Source: Cyclobacteriaceae bacterium (GTDB taxonomy: Bacteria > Bacteroidota > Bacteroidia > Cytophagales > Cyclobacteriaceae). Taken from it: a stretch of DNA of 64,000 bases. The DNA is taken from NCBI GenBank assembly GCA_019638275.1, contig JAHBUC010000002.1, positions 620,001 to 684,000 of the forward strand. Reading direction: 5' to 3'. The notes under the pieces were generated by a model that was not told the origin of the DNA, ran no database searches, and was given only the letters and a program-made list of their open reading frames with translations. The first letter of the stretch is position 1. Each line of letters starts with the position of its first letter. Below are positions 9,806-18,161 of the stretch, one piece after another. Both the position numbers and the translations under genes were made by a program.

Positions 9806-9808
9806 TCT

Positions 9809-10624
9809 TTACAACCGGACTACAGCAGGCAAGGCTTTGTAACGGATAATCTGCAATTGCTTTTTCAACGATTGTTTTTCGGCTGGATCAAGGTTGTCTT
9901 CGAGTGACACCGCCCACAACAACATTTCCGAAAATTCTTCTATGCGTGCGGTTGCATATCGTTCGCTTGCCAATGATAAATAGTGAACGGTCTTTTTCAG
10001 ATTCTGCTGATTGAATGATTCAACGGCATAGTTGTAATATAATAACCCAATCAGTTCTTCTTCCGAAACCTTGTTGAATAAGTCAAACGAAAATTGATAG
10101 CGATTCTCGTTTCGTATTTGATTTTGCTGGTACTGCTCAATGCGCTCCTGTATTTTATCAGCAGAGGTTACAAAACCATCTACGGCATCAGTTGCCTCCA
10201 GTAACACCTCACCTTTTGAGGTTTGCGCCAAAATAAAAATATGGTAGTTGGTTTCTATTACATCATGCTCGATTCCGAAATGATTCAGAATAACAGAATA
10301 CAGAATAGTGCCCGACAAGCAATTGTAGAAACCCTGTGTAAAAATCTCATCAAACGAAGTGGTTTCTGAGTAACGTTTTAAGAAAACCTGGTGTGTCCGG
10401 TAGAAAATGAACTCCAGGAACTGACGGTCATCTTTAAATTGATTTTTCTTTGAACCAACACGGGTCAAAAAGCTCTCCCATTTTTCGAGGCTTACATTAG
10501 TCTCTGTTGTTGCAAGAAAGTGCTCCAGAGAAATGCGTCTATCGACAGGCTCGCCCATGCCAGGAGCCCGGCTACTGGTGATCAACACCAGGAACATAGT
10601 AATATGGAGAAAGCGTCTGTTCAA
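9809..10624 (-). CDS. Transglutaminase-like exported protein, unknown role
   Basis: 271 residues with a weak N-terminal export signal. Residues 95-150 carry a plausible papain/transglutaminase triad in order: Cys102 (YNCLSGT), His128 (NYHIFIL), Asp146 (EATDA). The C-terminal 100 residues are helical, with a tetratricopeptide-like stretch (GLLYYNYAVESFNQQNLKKTV). This layout resembles a Bacteroidota family of transglutaminase-like proteins of unknown substrate. It is divergent from the aldehyde dehydrogenase gene, sharing a region with nested palindromes at 10626-10662. Confidence 0.6.
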   Translation of the reverse strand: MNRRFLHITMFLVLITSSRAPGMGEPVDRRISLEHFLATTETNVSLEKWESFLTRVGSKKNQFKDDRQFLEFIFYRTHQVFLKRYSETTSFDEIFTQGFYNCLSGTILYSVILNHFGIEHDVIETNYHIFILAQTSKGEVLLEATDAVDGFVTSADKIQERIEQYQQNQIRNENRYQFSFDLFNKVSEEELIGLLYYNYAVESFNQQNLKKTVHYLSLASERYATARIEEFSEMLLWAVSLEDNLDPAEKQSLKKQLQIIRYKALPAVVRL

Positions 10625-10625
10625 T

Positions 10626-10662
10626 GTTACTTTAATGTTATGGTAATGTTACCAAAAGTAAC
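10626..10662. promoter_or_regulatory. Nested palindromes in a divergent promoter region
   Basis: An outer inverted repeat GTTACTTT / AAAGTAAC (10626-10633 and 10655-10662) encloses an inner palindrome GGTAATGTTACC (10642-10653), with further TAACAT copies around 10690-10706. It begins immediately upstream of the transglutaminase-like start (10624) and about 80 nt before the aldehyde dehydrogenase start. The position and symmetry fit an operator; the regulator is unknown. Confidence 0.4.
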
Positions 10663-10741
10663 ATAGGTGTAACTGAAGCGCAATGGGCTTAACATTAACT
10701 TAACATGAGCGCAGATTCAGGATTTTGCATACCTTGGTAAA

Positions 10742-12178
10742 ATGATGCCCAACCTCGAAGAAAAGCTGGTTTCTGATTGGATAAACGACCTTTTTAAACG
10801 TCAGCAGGAGTATTTGCCCACCCTTAGAACCGAACCCGTATCAACCCGGAAAACCCGGTTGAAGAAACTGAAGCAATGGGTATTGTCGCATCGGCCTATG
10901 ATACATCGGGCCATGTACGATGATTTTAAGAAGCCGTCCACAGAGGTTGATGCCATTGAGGTGTTTCATGTGCTGGACGAAATTTCATGTGCGTTGGCTA
11001 ATCTTGACCGATGGACAAAACCAAAAAAAGTGGATGCACCCATCACCATGCTGGGTACCCGAAGCTATGTGCTGGCCGAACCCAAAGGCATTTGCCTGAT
11101 TATGGCTCCATGGAATTATCCATTCAACCTTTCAATCGGTCCGTTGGTTTCGGCACTGGCGGCCGGCAACAGTGTGATCATCAAACCATCTGAACTAACC
11201 TCAAATACATCGGCACTCATAAAAAAAATGTGTGACGATATTTTCGATGACCAGGTGGTTGCGGTGTGTGAGGGAGGCATTGATGTTTCGCAACATCTAT
11301 TGAAACTTCCGTTTGATCACATCTTTTTTACAGGAAGCCCCGCTATTGGAAAGTTGGTAATGAAAGCAGCAGCAGAAAACCTTACATCTGTTACATTGGA
11401 GTTGGGCGGAAAATCTCCAACCATTGTTACGCCTTCAGCCAACCTGAAGGATGCCGCAAAGCGTATTGCGGTAGCCAAGTTTATCAACAACGGTCAAACC
11501 TGTATCGCCCCCGACTATGTGTTGGTTCATGAATCCGTTAAAGCAAAATTGATTGAACGCCTGACGGAAGAAGTAAAGAATTTATTTCAGGATGGCGATG
11601 AACCCCTTGAACAGTCGCCACATTATGCGCGAATTGTAAACGAAAAGCATTTTGCACGACTAAGCGGTATGCTTGAAGAACTTGTAGAGAAAGGTGCCAG
11701 GATTCATATGGGAGGCCGGGTAAATGCTGCCGACCGGTTTATGCATCCCGTTATTGTTTCCGATATTCCGGAAGAAGCCCAGGTAATGGAGCATGAAATT
11801 TTTGGGCCTATTTTGCCCATACTCTCGTATTCAAACCTGGCCACCGCAATTTTGCAAATAAACAAACGACCAAAGCCGCTGGCCTTGTACATCTTTAGCT
11901 CCACCCGCAGCGAACGTGAACAAATTTTGAAGGAAACATCTGCTGGCACAGTCTGCATCAACGATTGCGGAATTCAATTCCTGAATCACAACCTCCCGTT
12001 CGGGGGTGTAAACAACAGCGGCATAGGCAAGTCGCATGGGCATTACGGATTTTTGGCGTTTTCAAACGAAAAGCCGGTTATGCGTCAACGTAGTGGCTTT
12101 ACATCGGTAAGCCCCTTATACCCTCCGTACACACGCGGTGCGCAGAAATTACTGGATTGGATATTGAAATTTATTTGA
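10742..12178 (+). CDS. Aldehyde dehydrogenase (ALDH3-like)
   Basis: 478 residues. NAD(P)-dependent oxidation of an aldehyde to its acid. Cofactor-site motifs APWNYPFN and IIKPSE, general base Glu220 in LELGGKSP, and catalytic Cys254 in NGQTCIAPD are all present; a hydrophobic/basic C-terminal tail (LLDWILKFI) could associate with membrane, as in fatty-aldehyde dehydrogenases. Length and motif spelling fit the class 3 group (YwdH/CalB-like). It stands alone after the divergent palindromic region; substrate cannot be told from sequence. Confidence 0.9.
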   Translation: MMPNLEEKLVSDWINDLFKRQQEYLPTLRTEPVSTRKTRLKKLKQWVLSHRPMIHRAMYDDFKKPSTEVDAIEVFHVLDEISCALANLDRWTKPKKVDAPITMLGTRSYVLAEPKGICLIMAPWNYPFNLSIGPLVSALAAGNSVIIKPSELTSNTSALIKKMCDDIFDDQVVAVCEGGIDVSQHLLKLPFDHIFFTGSPAIGKLVMKAAAENLTSVTLELGGKSPTIVTPSANLKDAAKRIAVAKFINNGQTCIAPDYVLVHESVKAKLIERLTEEVKNLFQDGDEPLEQSPHYARIVNEKHFARLSGMLEELVEKGARIHMGGRVNAADRFMHPVIVSDIPEEAQVMEHEIFGPILPILSYSNLATAILQINKRPKPLALYIFSSTRSEREQILKETSAGTVCINDCGIQFLNHNLPFGGVNNSGIGKSHGHYGFLAFSNEKPVMRQRSGFTSVSPLYPPYTRGAQKLLDWILKFI

Positions 12179-12232
12179 GGATAAAGCGTTTTTCATCCGG
12201 TTAAACGAACGTTTTTGCATCAATTCGTTTTG

Positions 12233-12240
12233 TAATTTTG
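12233..12240 (+). promoter_or_regulatory. Candidate Bacteroidota -7 element before asmA-like gene
   Basis: TAATTTTG matches the TAnnTTTG -7 consensus of the Bacteroidota housekeeping sigma factor, 39 nt before the AsmA start, with a T-rich TTTTTG at 12212-12217 upstream. The spacing to that upstream box is shorter than the usual ~19 nt, so this is tentative. Confidence 0.35.
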
Positions 12241-12278
12241 TAATCCGTTTACGTTTTCACGTTTTAAATGACCCGTTT

Positions 12279-15212
12279 ATGTTGAAGAAAATCCTGATCA
12301 TTCTTGGAATTGTTTTCGTGGTGCTGTTGGCCGCTGCTTTTATCCTGCCGGTTGTTTTTAAAGATGACATCAAAGCTGCCATTGATAAGGAACTGGCCAA
12401 ATCTGTAAATGCCGATGTGGTGTTTGATGCCGATAACTTCAGCCTGACGCTTTTCCGGAACTTCCCGAATATAACAGTTGAGATGCGCGACTTTGGTGTG
12501 ATCAACCGGGAGCCATTTGCCGGTGAAGTGCTATTTGCGACCGAACGCCTTGAGGTGGAGGTAAACCTGAAGGATGTTTTGTTTGGCGATCAGCTTCGGT
12601 TGAAGGGAATCACACTGGTTAGTCCGCTCATAAACATTAAAGTATTGGAAGATGGCCGGGCAAACTATGATATTGCTATTGCCTCAGAAGAGCAGGAAGA
12701 AACAACCGAAGAATCCGGTGATTTTTCTTTTGGTATCGATCACTGGCAAGTGATTGATGCCGATATAACGTATGATGATCGTTCCTTACCATTTCTATTA
12801 AGCCTGAAAAGTGTAAACCACTCCGGCAGTGGCGATTTTACACAAGATGTATTCGATTTGAAAACAACCACCACTGCGGATACGGTAACGGTGAAATATG
12901 ATGGCGTTGAATACCTCACCAATAAGCGGGCGGCTATTGATGCGATTATCTCCATCAGCGAAGAGTACACAAAGTATACCTTCAAGGAGAACAGCGCAAA
13001 GGTCAACGACTTTGCCATGAGCTTTGACGGATGGTTTAAAATGAATGAGAATGACTATGGCATGGACATCTCTTTTAACAGTCCGGAAAATACATTTAAA
13101 AGTTTGTTGTCGTTGGTGCCAGGCATGTATTCCGAAAGCTTTACCAACATAAAAACAGATGGCGAATTACAGTTTGCCGGTTTTGTAAAAGGCACATACA
13201 GCGAAACACAAATGCCGGCTTTTCAGGTAAACCTGAATGTAATGGAGGCCATGTTCCAATATCCTGACCTGCCCACTCCGGTTAGCAACATTAACCTGAA
13301 CATGTTGGTGGATAACAAGGATGGCAATATCGACAACACCGTTATTGATGTGAAGAAGTTTCACATGGATTTCGGCTCTAATCCATTTGATGCGCGCGCC
13401 CTCATCAGCAAACTCTATCCCACGGAAGTGGATGCGAACGTAAATGCAAAACTTAACCTGGCTGAGCTTTCAAAAATGTTTCCGGTGGAGGGCCTGGAAA
13501 TGCGTGGTAACTATGCTATCGACTTAACCGCAAAAGGTGTTTACGATAGCCTGAAGAAAACCATTCCATCCATCAACGCAATCATGTCGTTGGCTAATGG
13601 ATATGTGAAAACATCAGAGTTTCCCTTGCCGCTGCAGGATCTGAAATTTAATTCGAGTGTAAAGAATACATCTGGCCGTATGGCCGAAACCTTCATTGCC
13701 GTAAATGATTTTTCGATGGTGATGGATGGCGAAAAATTTTCTGCTGACATGCTGATTCAAAATCTGGAAGACATCACCTGGGATGTAAAGGCAAACGGAG
13801 GCATTGATCTTGAAAAGATCACCAAAATATTCCCGGTGGAAGGTATGACGTTGGCCGGAAAGGTTAAGGCTGATCTGCAAACGAAAGGAAAGATGTCAGA
13901 CCTGGAGGCAGAGCGATATGAAAAACTTCCTACAAGTGGCAGTGCTTCATTGCGCGAATTCAAATACACATCGACTGATTTACCGTATGTTGTTACACTT
14001 GCTCAGGCCGATATGAGTTTTGATCCACGAAAAATTGATTTGAAGCAAGTAACCGGAACAATTGGCAAAAGTGATTTCAATCTTAACGGTTCTGTTTCCA
14101 ACTACATGGGGTATCTGTTCAGCCCCAATCAATTGCTGAAAGGCTCCATGAATTTTTCATCAACCTTGCTTGATCTGAATGAATTTATGGCAGAGACTGA
14201 AGAAACAACGGAGGCGACAGAACCCTATGGCGTTATTCCGGTACCCGAAAATATCGACTTCCTGATGAAGTCGAGCATTGCCACGGTAAAGATGATGGAC
14301 TTCAACATTACCAATGCGAAGGGTGATATTGTGGTGAAAGATGGCGTTGCTAACCTGAGTGGTTTGTCGTTTAATTTATTGGGTGGAGCGTTTACAGTAA
14401 ACGGAGCGTACAACACAAAGGATATTCAACATCCGAAGTATGACTTTGCATTGAAGATTGAAAACATGGCGTTGGCACAAGCCGCTTCTGCGTTTTCAAT
14501 TGTTAAAAATTATGCACCCGTAGCCGGTTTGATGAGTGGAAATTTCTCAACCGACTTTAAACTTTCTGGTGAGTTGTTGCAAGACATGATGCCGAATCTG
14601 AAAACCGTTAACGGTGAGGGATTGGTTAAAGTGGCCCAGGCAGCCTTGAAAGAATCAAAACTGGTTTCAGGAATCACCTCTCTGACCAAACTGGATGATT
14701 CCAATGAAGTAACCATGAAGGATGTGCTGATGTCGGCCTCGATTAAAGATGGCAAGCTTAGTGTTAAACCATTTAATGTGAAGTTTGGCCAATACACCAC
14801 TTCCGTGGCCGGCAGCACAGGCATTGATGGCTCTATTAATTATAGTTTGAAGATGGATGTGCCCGCTGGAAAGATGGGCGCTCAACTCAGCAGTTTTGTG
14901 AGCCAGTATACAGGCGGAACGTCTGATCCGAATGCTATGATTCCGGTGAACATTGGGTTAGGCGGAACATTTCTTGACCCTAAACCACAGTTGTTAATGA
15001 CTGAACAAAAGCAACAGGCACAACAGGCGGTTACTTCAGCAGTGAAACAAGAAGCAGAGAAAAAAGCAACCGAGTTGGTTTCAGGATTGCTGGGTACAAA
15101 ATCAGATACCACCAAAACCGATAGCACGAAAACCACTGATCCAAAGCAGAAGGTGGTTGATGATGGTGTGAAAACCATTCAGAATTTGTTGAAGAAGAAA
15201 AAGGGGAATTAA
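12279..15212 (+). CDS. AsmA-family envelope protein
   Basis: 977 residues with one N-terminal transmembrane helix (about 4-28, ILIILGIVFVVLLAAAFILP) and the DDIKAAIDKELAKSVNADVVFD start of an AsmA N-terminal domain, followed by long repetitive beta-rich sequence and an AsmA-C-like region near residues 640-900 (GLSFNLLGGAFTVNGAY; GEGLVKVAQAALKES). The end is a Lys/Gln/Thr-rich tail. AsmA/TamB/YhdP relatives are thought to bridge inner and outer membranes and move phospholipids; that role is inferred by family. A clear terminator follows. Confidence 0.88.
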   Translation: MLKKILIILGIVFVVLLAAAFILPVVFKDDIKAAIDKELAKSVNADVVFDADNFSLTLFRNFPNITVEMRDFGVINREPFAGEVLFATERLEVEVNLKDVLFGDQLRLKGITLVSPLINIKVLEDGRANYDIAIASEEQEETTEESGDFSFGIDHWQVIDADITYDDRSLPFLLSLKSVNHSGSGDFTQDVFDLKTTTTADTVTVKYDGVEYLTNKRAAIDAIISISEEYTKYTFKENSAKVNDFAMSFDGWFKMNENDYGMDISFNSPENTFKSLLSLVPGMYSESFTNIKTDGELQFAGFVKGTYSETQMPAFQVNLNVMEAMFQYPDLPTPVSNINLNMLVDNKDGNIDNTVIDVKKFHMDFGSNPFDARALISKLYPTEVDANVNAKLNLAELSKMFPVEGLEMRGNYAIDLTAKGVYDSLKKTIPSINAIMSLANGYVKTSEFPLPLQDLKFNSSVKNTSGRMAETFIAVNDFSMVMDGEKFSADMLIQNLEDITWDVKANGGIDLEKITKIFPVEGMTLAGKVKADLQTKGKMSDLEAERYEKLPTSGSASLREFKYTSTDLPYVVTLAQADMSFDPRKIDLKQVTGTIGKSDFNLNGSVSNYMGYLFSPNQLLKGSMNFSSTLLDLNEFMAETEETTEATEPYGVIPVPENIDFLMKSSIATVKMMDFNITNAKGDIVVKDGVANLSGLSFNLLGGAFTVNGAYNTKDIQHPKYDFALKIENMALAQAASAFSIVKNYAPVAGLMSGNFSTDFKLSGELLQDMMPNLKTVNGEGLVKVAQAALKESKLVSGITSLTKLDDSNEVTMKDVLMSASIKDGKLSVKPFNVKFGQYTTSVAGSTGIDGSINYSLKMDVPAGKMGAQLSSFVSQYTGGTSDPNAMIPVNIGLGGTFLDPKPQLLMTEQKQQAQQAVTSAVKQEAEKKATELVSGLLGTKSDTTKTDSTKTTDPKQKVVDDGVKTIQNLLKKKKGN

Positions 15213-15222
15213 ATTCCAAACG

Positions 15223-15253
15223 AAATGCCGGTTCGAAAGCCGGCATTTTTGTT
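15223..15253 (+). terminator. Intrinsic terminator after the AsmA-like gene
   Basis: AAATGCCGG (15223-15231), loop, CCGGCATTT (15240-15248), then TTGTTTTG. A 9-bp stem starting 10 nt after the stop codon, followed by a T-rich run. Confidence 0.75.
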
Positions 15254-15342
15254 TTGTGCTGTTCCGAATTTCCACCTGCGGTAGGTTTGTTCTGTCGGGC
15301 TTTCCCTATTTTTAACCAACCAAAAATTCAAAATCTTTAACT

Positions 15343-16905
15343 ATGAGGATTCTACTAAACGCATTGCTTATCCTGTTGCTGGTACTGCCTTCCATGGCGC
15401 AGGAGAAAGTAGATACCGCAACGGTGTCACGCATTAAAAAAGAGGGCTTTGAAAATTCACAGGTCATGAACATACTCGGTATGCTTACCGATGTGCATGG
15501 CCCTCGCTTAACCAATTCGCCCGGTTATAAAAGCGCGGCAAATTATGCCAAGGCCGAGTTGGAGAAATGGGGTTTGCAGAATGCCCATTTCGACTATTGG
15601 GATGAAGACTTTGGCAGAGGCTGGTACCTGAAGAAATTCAGTCTGCATGCCACGGCACCGGTTTATTTTCCAGTGATTGGTTTTCCAAAAGCATGGACAC
15701 CTGGAGTAAAGGGTAACGTTCAAGCGGAGGCTGTTTACCTGGATATTCAGAAGGAAGAAGACCTGGAGAAGTATAAAGGAAAGCTGAAAGGAAAGATAGT
15801 GTTGTTCAGCTTGCCAACACCCGTGAAGCCGGGCTTTGAACCAGATGCCCGCAGGTTGGAGGAGAAAGATTTACTCCAACTGGCTAACTCTGGTCCAACC
15901 GAGGCGTTTACTGGCCGCAGATTTTTTGCGCCAACAGAGCCACAACGCCTGGCATATAAGAAGTGGGATATGTGTATGAAGGAAGGTGCGATTGCTGTTT
16001 TGGAAGCAAGTTCAAGCGCACGCCTGGAAGATGGTACGGTGGTGGTTTCTGCTGCAACAGTTCCATATCCTCCTGAAGCTCCGTTTGAAGGACGCTTGCA
16101 GTCACGCAGTGCAAATGCACCAAAAATTTTACCGCAGGTGGTGGTTTCAGCGGAGCACTACAACCGTATGGTACGGCAGATTCAACAAGGCATTCCTGTT
16201 AAATTGGAGATGACGCTTGAAGCTGAGTTCACACCGAATGAAAAGGGTTTTAATGTGATTGCTGAAATTCCCGGCACGGATTTGAAAGATGAAGTAGTAA
16301 TGATTGGCGCTCACCTGGATTCATGGCACAGCGGAACGGGTACAACTGATAATGCTTCCGGTTCAGCCGTAATGATGGAAGCCATGCGTATTATTAAATC
16401 ATTAGGAATTAGTCCGCGCAGAACCATTCGCATTGGTTTGTGGGGTGGGGAAGAACAAGGATTAATCGGTTCACGTAATTATGTGAAGCGTGTATATGGT
16501 GTTCGTGATGGTGAAAACATTACCTACAAACCTGGCGCAGAAAAATTCTCCGTGTATTTTAATATGGATAACGGTACCGGTAAATACCGTGGCGTGTACA
16601 TGCAAGGCAATGAAAAAGCACGCGTAGTGTTTCGTGAATGGCTTAAACCCTTTGATAAGCTAGGCGCATCTACATTGACGTTGCGTAACACAGGAGGCAC
16701 CGATCACCTGGCGTTCGATGGGATTAACTTACCGGGGTTCCAGTTTATTCAGGACCCGATAGAGTACAGCACCCGTACACACCATACCAGCATGGATTTG
16801 TACGATAAGGCTATTGAAGAGGATTTGAAACACAACGCAGTTATGACAGCCGCATTTGCCTGGCTGGCCGCTAACCGCGATGAGTTGTTCCCTAGAAAAG
16901 ATTGA
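15343..16905 (+). CDS. Exported M28 family zinc aminopeptidase
   Basis: 520 residues. Signal peptide (1-19, PSMAQ), a PA-like insert (about 100-250) and an M28 catalytic domain (about 290-515). Metal and catalytic motifs are visible: AHLDSWHSGTG-TTDNASG (His and Asp ligands), GGEEQGLIGS (Glu pair), NMDNGTG, and THHTSMD near the end. The family removes N-terminal residues from peptides in the periplasm or outside the cell; a carboxypeptidase Q-like activity is also possible. It is followed by the hairpin at 16912-16977. Confidence 0.9.
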   Translation: MRILLNALLILLLVLPSMAQEKVDTATVSRIKKEGFENSQVMNILGMLTDVHGPRLTNSPGYKSAANYAKAELEKWGLQNAHFDYWDEDFGRGWYLKKFSLHATAPVYFPVIGFPKAWTPGVKGNVQAEAVYLDIQKEEDLEKYKGKLKGKIVLFSLPTPVKPGFEPDARRLEEKDLLQLANSGPTEAFTGRRFFAPTEPQRLAYKKWDMCMKEGAIAVLEASSSARLEDGTVVVSAATVPYPPEAPFEGRLQSRSANAPKILPQVVVSAEHYNRMVRQIQQGIPVKLEMTLEAEFTPNEKGFNVIAEIPGTDLKDEVVMIGAHLDSWHSGTGTTDNASGSAVMMEAMRIIKSLGISPRRTIRIGLWGGEEQGLIGSRNYVKRVYGVRDGENITYKPGAEKFSVYFNMDNGTGKYRGVYMQGNEKARVVFREWLKPFDKLGASTLTLRNTGGTDHLAFDGINLPGFQFIQDPIEYSTRTHHTSMDLYDKAIEEDLKHNAVMTAAFAWLAANRDELFPRKD

Positions 16906-16911
16906 TTAACA

Positions 16912-16977
16912 CCTTGCGCCTTCGCGTCTTTGCGGTGATATCTTTCAACCGCAGCGATGTGAAGGCGCAAAGTTTTT
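16912..16977. terminator. Long hairpin between convergent genes; CTTTGCG-repeat copy
   Basis: Arms of 25 nt at 16912-16936 and 16948-16972 pair at 20 of 25 positions around an 11-nt loop and are followed by TTTTTATA, so this should end the M28 transcript; it may work in both directions because tag ends at 16976. The arms are built of CTTGCGCCTTCGCGTCTTTGCGG-like units, the same theme as the dispersed elements elsewhere in the window. Confidence 0.65.
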
Positions 16978-17548
16978 ATACCTGTCTGTAGCGAAAGCAA
17001 TCCACCAGGTGATCGTTCACCAGCCCGCAGGCCTGCATGTGTGCATAGATTACCGTGCTGCCCACAAACTTAAATCCGCGTTTCAGCAAATCTTTACTCA
17101 GCGCATCCGACTCTTTCGTTGTTGCCGGAACCTGTTTCATGGTTTTCCATTTGTTCACGATGGGTTTTCCGTTCACGAAACTCCAGATGTACTGATTAAA
17201 GCTCCCGAACTCCTTTTGAACTTCCAGAAAGCGTTTGGCATTATTAACAGCAGCAGATACTTTCAGCCGGTTGCGCACAATACCCGGATCAAGTAAAAGT
17301 TTCTCTAATCGCTTTTCTGTAAATCGGGCAACTTTATCCGGATCAAAATCGGCAAACGCTTTGCGATAGCCCTCACGCTTTTTTAAAATAATCTCCCAGC
17401 TTAAGCCGGCCTGGGCGCCTTCCAGGATTAAAAATTCAAAATGGGTGCGGTCATCGTGCACCGGAACGCCCCATTCTTCATCGTGGTATTCAATGTATTG
17501 ATCGAATTTCAGGCACCAGGGGCAACGCGTCTTTTCTTTTGTGGGCAT
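16976..17548 (-). CDS. tag: DNA-3-methyladenine glycosylase I
   Basis: 190 residues, the usual length of Tag. It removes 3-methyladenine from alkylated DNA at the start of base excision repair. Visible signatures: N-terminal CPWC, YHDEEWGVPVHDDRTHFE, LILEGAQAGLSWEIILKKR, and the C-terminal YAHMQACGLVNDH-LVDCF region that supplies the zinc-site His/Cys. The gene is monocistronic and ends in the shared hairpin with the M28 gene. Confidence 0.93.
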   Translation of the reverse strand: MPTKEKTRCPWCLKFDQYIEYHDEEWGVPVHDDRTHFEFLILEGAQAGLSWEIILKKREGYRKAFADFDPDKVARFTEKRLEKLLLDPGIVRNRLKVSAAVNNAKRFLEVQKEFGSFNQYIWSFVNGKPIVNKWKTMKQVPATTKESDALSKDLLKRGFKFVGSTVIYAHMQACGLVNDHLVDCFRYRQV

Positions 17549-17632
17549 AAGTTGTTGAAGTTAGCAGAACAAAGTAAGTTTGGTGAGGTGACAACCCTGT
17601 GTCAGTACCAAATTACACGTAAATAAATCGTT

Positions 17633-18148
17633 ATGAAAAAGTACACGTTTATCTTCTGCTTTGTTTTGCTTTTTGGTTCTGTGTTTGCACAAACCCCGGA
17701 GGCAAAGCTTAAAGAATTGAATATTGAATTGTTCAAACCCGTTGCACCCATGGCGAACTATGTTCGGGCTGTCCGCACCGGTAACCTGATCTTTTTGGCC
17801 GGTCACGGCCCAACACGCGCAGACGGCACCAACATTCAGGGAAAAGTGGGCAAGGATTTAACGATTGAGCAAGGCTACGATGCCGCACGGCAAACCGGTA
17901 TTGCATTACTGTCGACTTTAAAATCGGAAGTGGGTGATTTGAGTAAAGTAAAACGCATTGTGAAAGTGTTGGGGATGGTCAACTGTACTGAAGATTTCAA
18001 AGACCAACCCAAAGTGATCAATGGATTTTCAGATTTGATGGTGGCGGTGTTTGGTGAGAAAGGAAAGCATGCGCGTTCCGCTGTAGGCATGTACGCCTTA
18101 CCCTCCAACATTTCGGTGGAGATTGAAATGATTGTAGAAGTGGAATAA
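17633..18148 (+). CDS. Exported RidA/YjgF-family protein
   Basis: 171 residues: signal peptide (1-19, GSVFAQ) then one RidA domain. The residues usually linked to imine deamination are kept: Arg in KHARSAVGMYAL (the position of the catalytic Arg in E. coli RidA) and the VEIEMIVEV strand. RidA proteins are normally cytosolic and hydrolyse reactive enamine/imine intermediates; this copy is predicted to act outside the inner membrane, so its substrate is unclear. It leads a group with gluconokinase (13 nt on) and 6-phosphogluconate dehydrogenase. Confidence 0.85.
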   Translation: MKKYTFIFCFVLLFGSVFAQTPEAKLKELNIELFKPVAPMANYVRAVRTGNLIFLAGHGPTRADGTNIQGKVGKDLTIEQGYDAARQTGIALLSTLKSEVGDLSKVKRIVKVLGMVNCTEDFKDQPKVINGFSDLMVAVFGEKGKHARSAVGMYALPSNISVEIEMIVEVE

Positions 18149-18161
18149 GCGTTCTGCGTTC

